Assembly: GCA_029449245.1 (NCBI GenBank)
Contig: JANATF010000001.1
Span: 3,348,001 to 3,412,000 of the forward strand
Source: Mortierella alpina
Lineage: Eukaryota > Mortierellomycota > Mortierellomycetes > Mortierellales > Mortierellaceae
Direction: 5' to 3'
DNA length: 64,000 nt
Each line of letters starts with the position of its first letter. Within the stretch, counting starts at the first letter, position 1. Position numbers and translations under genes: made by a program. The notes under the pieces are model-generated. The model saw nothing but the letters and a program-made list of their open reading frames with translations. It was not told the origin of the DNA and ran no database searches. Below, piece after piece: positions 59,191 through 64,000 of the stretch.

Positions 59191-62100
59191 TCGCCTTTTC
59201 TTTTCTTCTCTCGTCAACTTTCAACAGATTTATCCGTTGTCGGAGATGTCTGCATTGAAAGCATTCAAAGACAATGTGGTAATGCCATGAGGGTACTTGT
59301 CTCGACTGTACAGCATGCTGTTTCTCGTCATTGCCAGCGTATACCGCAAGACACGACCGTCATCTAAGTGTTCTCTGGTTTCTGATCACTACTCCCAGGA
59401 AGATCGGGGATCTCGGTGAAGATTAGGGAACACGTATGTTTTTTTTTTCTTTTTCTTTTCTTTTTTTTTTTTTATCGTGAAAGTGGGTTGTACTTGCAAA
59501 ACTGCTTTTTGGGTTTTGAAATGATGTATTGGTGCAAGCCTAGTGAGCTGCTAAAGTGAAATAGTCTGTATATCCGCGCCACTTTTACGAGCTGCACAGC
59601 CCTCGCCCTCTTGCATCTGACACAAAGGGTCGAAATATAAAAAAAAAGAACGAAGGCCCGATGTGCAAATGTCTCGCTGGGACCGTGGGCGGGTAAAATG
59701 AGGCAGACCGTAGAATTACTTGACTGAGCGCACTGTGTAGTCTCTCGTTGTATCTTTTTTTTTTGTTTGTTGTGGTTCATTGAGACGCATGTCTATTTTG
59801 GAACATCAGTTGGTACATAGAGATAAAGCACACATTGAGCCGACGACAAAGTTGAAGCTGAGCCTGAGCATTGTGGTAAACAATTGCCCATCCGTCCTGG
59901 CTTCCTGTCAAAGGCAACAAACGCCTGTGTGTATGTATAATGCAGGATATATAAGCAAAAAACAACAAAAGGGCAAACACAACAACGTTTGTTAAATGAG
60001 ATTGAGAAACACAGACCAACAGTGTAAGCTCTGAGGTGGTACGAGACATGGAAGCGTTGGACCAAAGGCCTTTTTTGTACCAAAAAGAACACACCCTATG
60101 GACCAAAAGACCGCACATGTCCTCTTGGGCGGGCCAACGGGCCGGCAGGGTCTACCTTCACCTGTAAACGCCTGGAAACGCCTGTTAAGGAGTTTAGCAA
60201 AAAGATTTGACCACGGATTTTAAGGTGTGAGTCCATCGATCACCACTGCTGAACAGAATGAAGGCGAGACAAGGGAAGAACCTCGTCCATGAATAGAGAG
60301 CGGGAGTGTCAAGTGCGAGTGTAACGACTGGTTCCCTTATGCTGCACCTGGTACCATTTTCTTGGCTTATTCTAAAGCGCGATTGAATCGCTCCGATCAA
60401 CAGTAGCTGGCCTCTCTCGCTCAGTTCCCATTCGACAGGGTTCATAATTTTGAGATTGATGTACCTTGTTCACAAACCGGCTTGCAAGAATGGGGCCAAG
60501 CCCTTTCTATTGATTGGGTTAAAGAGCGGGAAGAGTAAGAGTAATGCAACACTCTGACGCGCTTCCAACCAGTGAAGAGGCTGTTCATTAACCTTGATTG
60601 CTTTTTTCTATCCGACCGCCGTATGAGCGGTTACTTCAATGGCGAATATGAATCGTTGTTGCACTATTTTAGGTCTACTTTCTAAAAAATTTCATGAACG
60701 GGCAGATCTATTGTCGAACGTAGAGAAAGGGATGAAAAAAAATAAAGGCACAACAATGGTCGACCGGACCACAAGGACACATGGGCATGGGGGGCAAATG
60801 GCCTCGGCGTCATTGGATTTTAATTGCATTTGTGCTCCCTTGTACCTCTTTTACAGTTGTACCTTGTTCATCTATCACCCCCCAAGCTTTACATCCCACC
60901 ACCTCTCCACCCCTCCACCCCTCATTTATTCAAAAGCGCCGCGACCTGAACGCTCTAGTTCATCTAGCCAAGAGTAAGCAATCTGAACACGCACGCACAC
61001 ACTTACCCTGGTCATTTCAGACCTTTTCTATGGATTCTTTCAATGAATTCTTTCAATGCGCATGATGAGAATTGACGCAGATGGAGAAGAAAGAAAAAAA
61101 CGAAAAGAGAAGAAAAAAAAGGCAGCAAAAAACGAGGGACCGAACATGAAAAGACAAACCTCCTGCAGGCCACTGGTGTGCACTCGGTCTTGCTTATTGT
61201 GCGAGGGCAGAGAGGGGGAAAAAGAGAGACCGACAGACGGCGTGAAAAGGAGTACATGTATGGCACGGCTCGCGCCTGTCGCTCACATAGTTCTCGACCA
61301 CACAGAACAAGGCTCGGATGCTAGAAAGAGCTAGGCGTTCCGTCGCAAGATCATCCTTCACTGCAAACGTACTCCACGGCACAGCGAGCCAACATCATGT
61401 GAACATCTAAATTGGTAATGTCTCGCTTGTGTTGGCGAGCCCTTGATGCATGGTCTGTTTCCATCTGCGCCTTCCTCGCCGAGCCAGCTCAGGTCAAGCA
61501 ATTGATTGGACCTTTTAGAAATCTACATATGCCGGGTTGTCTCTCTTTTGGCCCGAACACGTTCGGAAGAGGGAGCAGGGCGAGTTGAGGGGAGAGACGA
61601 GAGGAAGAGAACGAGGGGATGGACAGGACAGGCGTCGCGAGAGAGACGAGACGAGACGAGACGTTTTTTTTTTTACGTGTGTGTGCTGGCTGAAAAAAAA
61701 GAGGGTTGTCAAAGGGTTGTCTGTCGCCAGGTGAGTAGAGTACTGTACACAACATGATGGAGATAGCACCCAAATTCAAACGCAATGGCCCACTTTAGAG
61801 GACGAGGAGGAAGGGGAGGGGAATGAAGTGCAGGGAGGGAGCCATGAGAGCCAGAGACATGTAATAGAGTGCACAGGACGATATAGGCCGCAACCAAGGC
61901 GGCCAAGGCGGGTGGAATGGCAGCAAAGGCCTAATCGAGAGAGGCCAGAGAGCCGCGGATGGCGGTCGGGTGGATGGAGGGGCCACCATCAAGGGTCGGA
62001 TTTCACTCAGGAGATCGGATTTGGGTTTCGCTTCGTTTTTCTCAATAGGAAGCAATTGATTTGCTTGGCGAGATGTTTCGCGTGCGCGGGTCCACTGAAT

Positions 62101-62258
62101 CAAAGGGAACCTTGTTGGTCCTTCTTTGTATCCTCGCGGGTATTCAGTCGCGGCATTCAGTCGCACCCATTGACTTGCCCTGGGTGGACAGTGTGGGTGT
62201 GCTCGCCCCGCACGCTGCCATGTCTCGCTGCGTGCCTTCGTCCTTGCTTGCTCAGCCG

Positions 62259-62266
62259 TATAAATA
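62259..62266 (+). promoter_or_regulatory. TATA box (TATAAATA)
   Basis: TATAAATA 390 bp before the F-box start codon, followed after about 75 bp by a continuous C/T-rich leader. Confidence 0.5.
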
Positions 62267-62451
62267 CTGGACGGGCCTCGCCATTCTCCCCCTATTTCAT
62301 CTCTGTCCACCCAGCCTCAGACCCTCACCCGTTCTCTAAAAAGGTCCCTCTCTCTCTCTCTCTGTTCTCCCGCTCCCTGCTCTGTCTTCTCCGTCTGTCT
62401 TCTCGCTGTCGCTTTCCTCGTCGTCTTTCTTTCGTCACTCTTTCCATCCTG

Positions 62452-62470
<19 letters not shown>

Positions 62471-62485
<15 letters not shown>

Positions 62486-62493
62486 TCTCTCTC
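62471..62493 (+). repeat. (CT)n microsatellite in leader
   Basis: About eleven CT units inside the pyrimidine-rich leader of the F-box gene. Confidence 0.85.
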
Positions 62494-62648
62494 CGACTCT
62501 GCCTCTGTCTCTCAGCTCCTCCTGCCTTGCCTTGTCATTCTTTTTTTTTCACACCCCGTTCATCAGTCAATCCACACTCATTCATATTGCGCTGCATCTC
62601 ACACATACACACGACTCTTTGTCTTCACACCTTACAACACACTCTGCA

Positions 62649-64000
62649 ATGACATCCCGCTACACCAACAGAATGGACATTGACTTTGTCCTCACACACT
62701 CAAAGAGCAAGGCGGCTCTGGTGGATATGCCCGAGAACATCTGGCTGGACATCTTTGGCTACCTCAGCCTCGAGGAAAAGTTCAAGGCTGCTGGGTAAGG
62801 CTCATCATCATTCTTCCAGCCAGGCCCTTATCCTGGGGCTTGGATCCTGAAGCGGCCTGGCGTTGTGATGCTGCACACGCCGCCCTGAATATTGCACAGC
62901 TTCTGATTTGCCTGCTTACATTATTGCCTCCACTTTCCCTTTACCACAAAAATAGTACCTGCCGAACATGGCACCGCATTCTGGCAGATCCCTCTCTCTA
63001 TACGCACATCTCCCTTGAAAACATGGAGTTCGAGACGCTGGTCCTTTGTATGCAGCAGCTCTGCCGTCTCGCCCCCAGAATCCGCTCACTCCACATCTCC
63101 AATTGCTTTTCATCCTTCATCTCCACTACCACAGTGCCCATGCAAAACACCACCATCATGCAGCACCACTTTCCACAGCAGTCTGGCATGCACTTTTTGT
63201 ACTCTCATATCACCTCCTTCACCCTCCCGCGTCGCCGCGAGGAGTACCGCAAACTCGGTTTCACCCTCCACCAAGACTTTTCCCGAGCCCTCGTTGCCTT
63301 GATGGAGCAAAGCCAGGACACCATCCGGCGCCTGGAGATCCACAACAACTTTCTTGATCTGGAGATGACCGAGCTCATCTTTTGCATTGTCCGATATGGC
63401 CGTCACCTCGAGCACCTGCTCTACGATTGCAACAAGGATGGTGGATTCGTCGCACCCGAGATCGTCAGCGCCATTACCGCCGCATGCCCCAATATCAAGA
63501 GTTTCCGTGGCCAGCATGCCATCTCTGATACTGTCCTCCGTAGGATGATGACCGGCTGGGAGGACCTTCGGTCAGTAACCCTGACACCCTATCAAGCCCC
63601 CTCCATTGGCACAAAAGAGGTCAGCATGGAGGGCCTTTGGTCCCTGCTCGAATGTGGCAAGGTCGAATCCCTCGAGCTCTTGGACTTGGACTGCATCTCA
63701 AACGACAATGTTGAAGCGATGACCGGCCGTGTCAAGCAGCTTCAGGCAACGAGCTTTGAGCGGGTTGCCAGCTCACCACTGAGCCACCCTTTTGCCCATC
63801 ATCACTCTTATTTCGCCACAGCCCCCACAACACCCTCAAGACCATTGCCTGGTGCATCCGTGCGCCATCTGACCATCACCAAATATACCTCCACCCCTCT
63901 CACACTACCTGGCTTCAGTGCATTGCTCCGGTTATTCCCCAACCTCGAGTCCTTCAGCTTCACCACCAACTTTTTCACTTATGACCACCAGTTCCGCGGG
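62649..64000 (+). CDS. F-box protein with leucine-rich repeats (partial, continues beyond window)
   Basis: Exon 1 is 62649-62794, and exon 2 starts at 62956 and is open to the window end, giving 397 residues so far. The F-box lies at residues 26-65: VDMPENIWLDIFGYLSLEEK, then CRTWHRILADPSLY. F-box proteins bring substrates to SCF ubiquitin ligases through Skp1. The region after it has irregular leucine-rich segments (IRRLEIHNNFLDLEMTELIF, VESLELLDLDCISNDNVEAM, LRLFPNLESFSF), as in large fungal F-box/LRR families. The start is chosen because it is the first ATG after the leader and its 48-codon exon splices in phase into the rest of the F-box. The C-terminus and substrate are not visible. Confidence 0.88.

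Larger units (their letters stand above)
59191..62648. other. Gene-poor stretch upstream of F-box gene
   Basis: 3.46 kb without a supported gene. It contains T-rich tracts (59437-59475), a short AAACGCCTG direct repeat near 60160-60186, purine-rich tracts (61080-61240 and 61560-61690) and a C/T-rich leader with (CT)n runs at 62342-62365 and 62471-62493. A TATA box lies at 62259. Confidence 0.6.

Noticed and set aside
59777-60118. 113-codon minus-strand frame
   Set aside because: Hydrophobic and Cys-rich by chance; no leader, domain or intron structure around it.

Overview
The window is nuclear DNA from a filamentous fungus, most likely an early-diverging lineage such as Mortierellomycota. 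The lineage is an inference from gene content: intron-rich genes with short GT-AG introns (about 70-430 nt), no operons, pyrimidine-rich leaders before most start codons, a fungal MDV1-type mitochondrial fission adaptor next to an animal-type alkylglycerol monooxygenase (AGMO), and a 7TM-RGS receptor. Mortierella species are known to make tetrahydrobiopterin, the cofactor AGMO needs. I resolved 21 protein-coding genes (one partial at the right edge) and one tRNA gene. Exon borders were set by eye from splice motifs, reading phase and family conservation.

Left part (1-20.5 kb, gene dense): an unrecognised multi-pass membrane protein (+), a PEBP-family protein (-), the WD40 fission adaptor MDV1 (+), a RING-CH membrane ubiquitin ligase (+), an ITC1/ACF1-type ISWI accessory subunit (-) divergent from linker histone H1 (+), the microtubule plus-end protein EB1 (+), and the GTPase DRG2/RBG2 (+).

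Middle part (20.5-41.8 kb): a secreted-side kelch receptor-like protein (+), an NDR-family kinase of the CBK1/COT1/Orb6 type (-), a BSD-domain protein (+), AGMO (-) divergent from PEX11 (+), Mediator subunit MED21 (-) divergent from a RAD60/ESC2-type SUMO-like protein (+), and a methyltransferase with a long disordered N-terminus (-).

Right part (41.8-64 kb, gene sparse): a 3.9 kb empty stretch, GSK-3 kinase (-), an elongator tRNA-Met(CAT) behind transposon-like inverted repeats, a small methyltransferase (-), and a 3 kb decayed zone with diverged repeats and a pseudogene fragment of the leucine-rich-repeat gene that lies 6.6 kb downstream. The 7TM-RGS gene (+), the LRR/Cys-cluster gene (+), another empty 3.5 kb and the start of an F-box gene (+) follow.

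Most genes are core housekeeping or signalling genes and do not form one pathway. Some neighbours share a theme: ITC1 with H1 (chromatin) and AGMO with PEX11 (ether lipids and peroxisomes) are divergent pairs with one intergenic region each. The least ordinary items are the 17-nt micro-exon in AGMO, the split RGS domain fused to seven membrane helices, a start codon cut off by an intron in DRG2, a GC-AG intron in EB1, and the decayed LRR copy.
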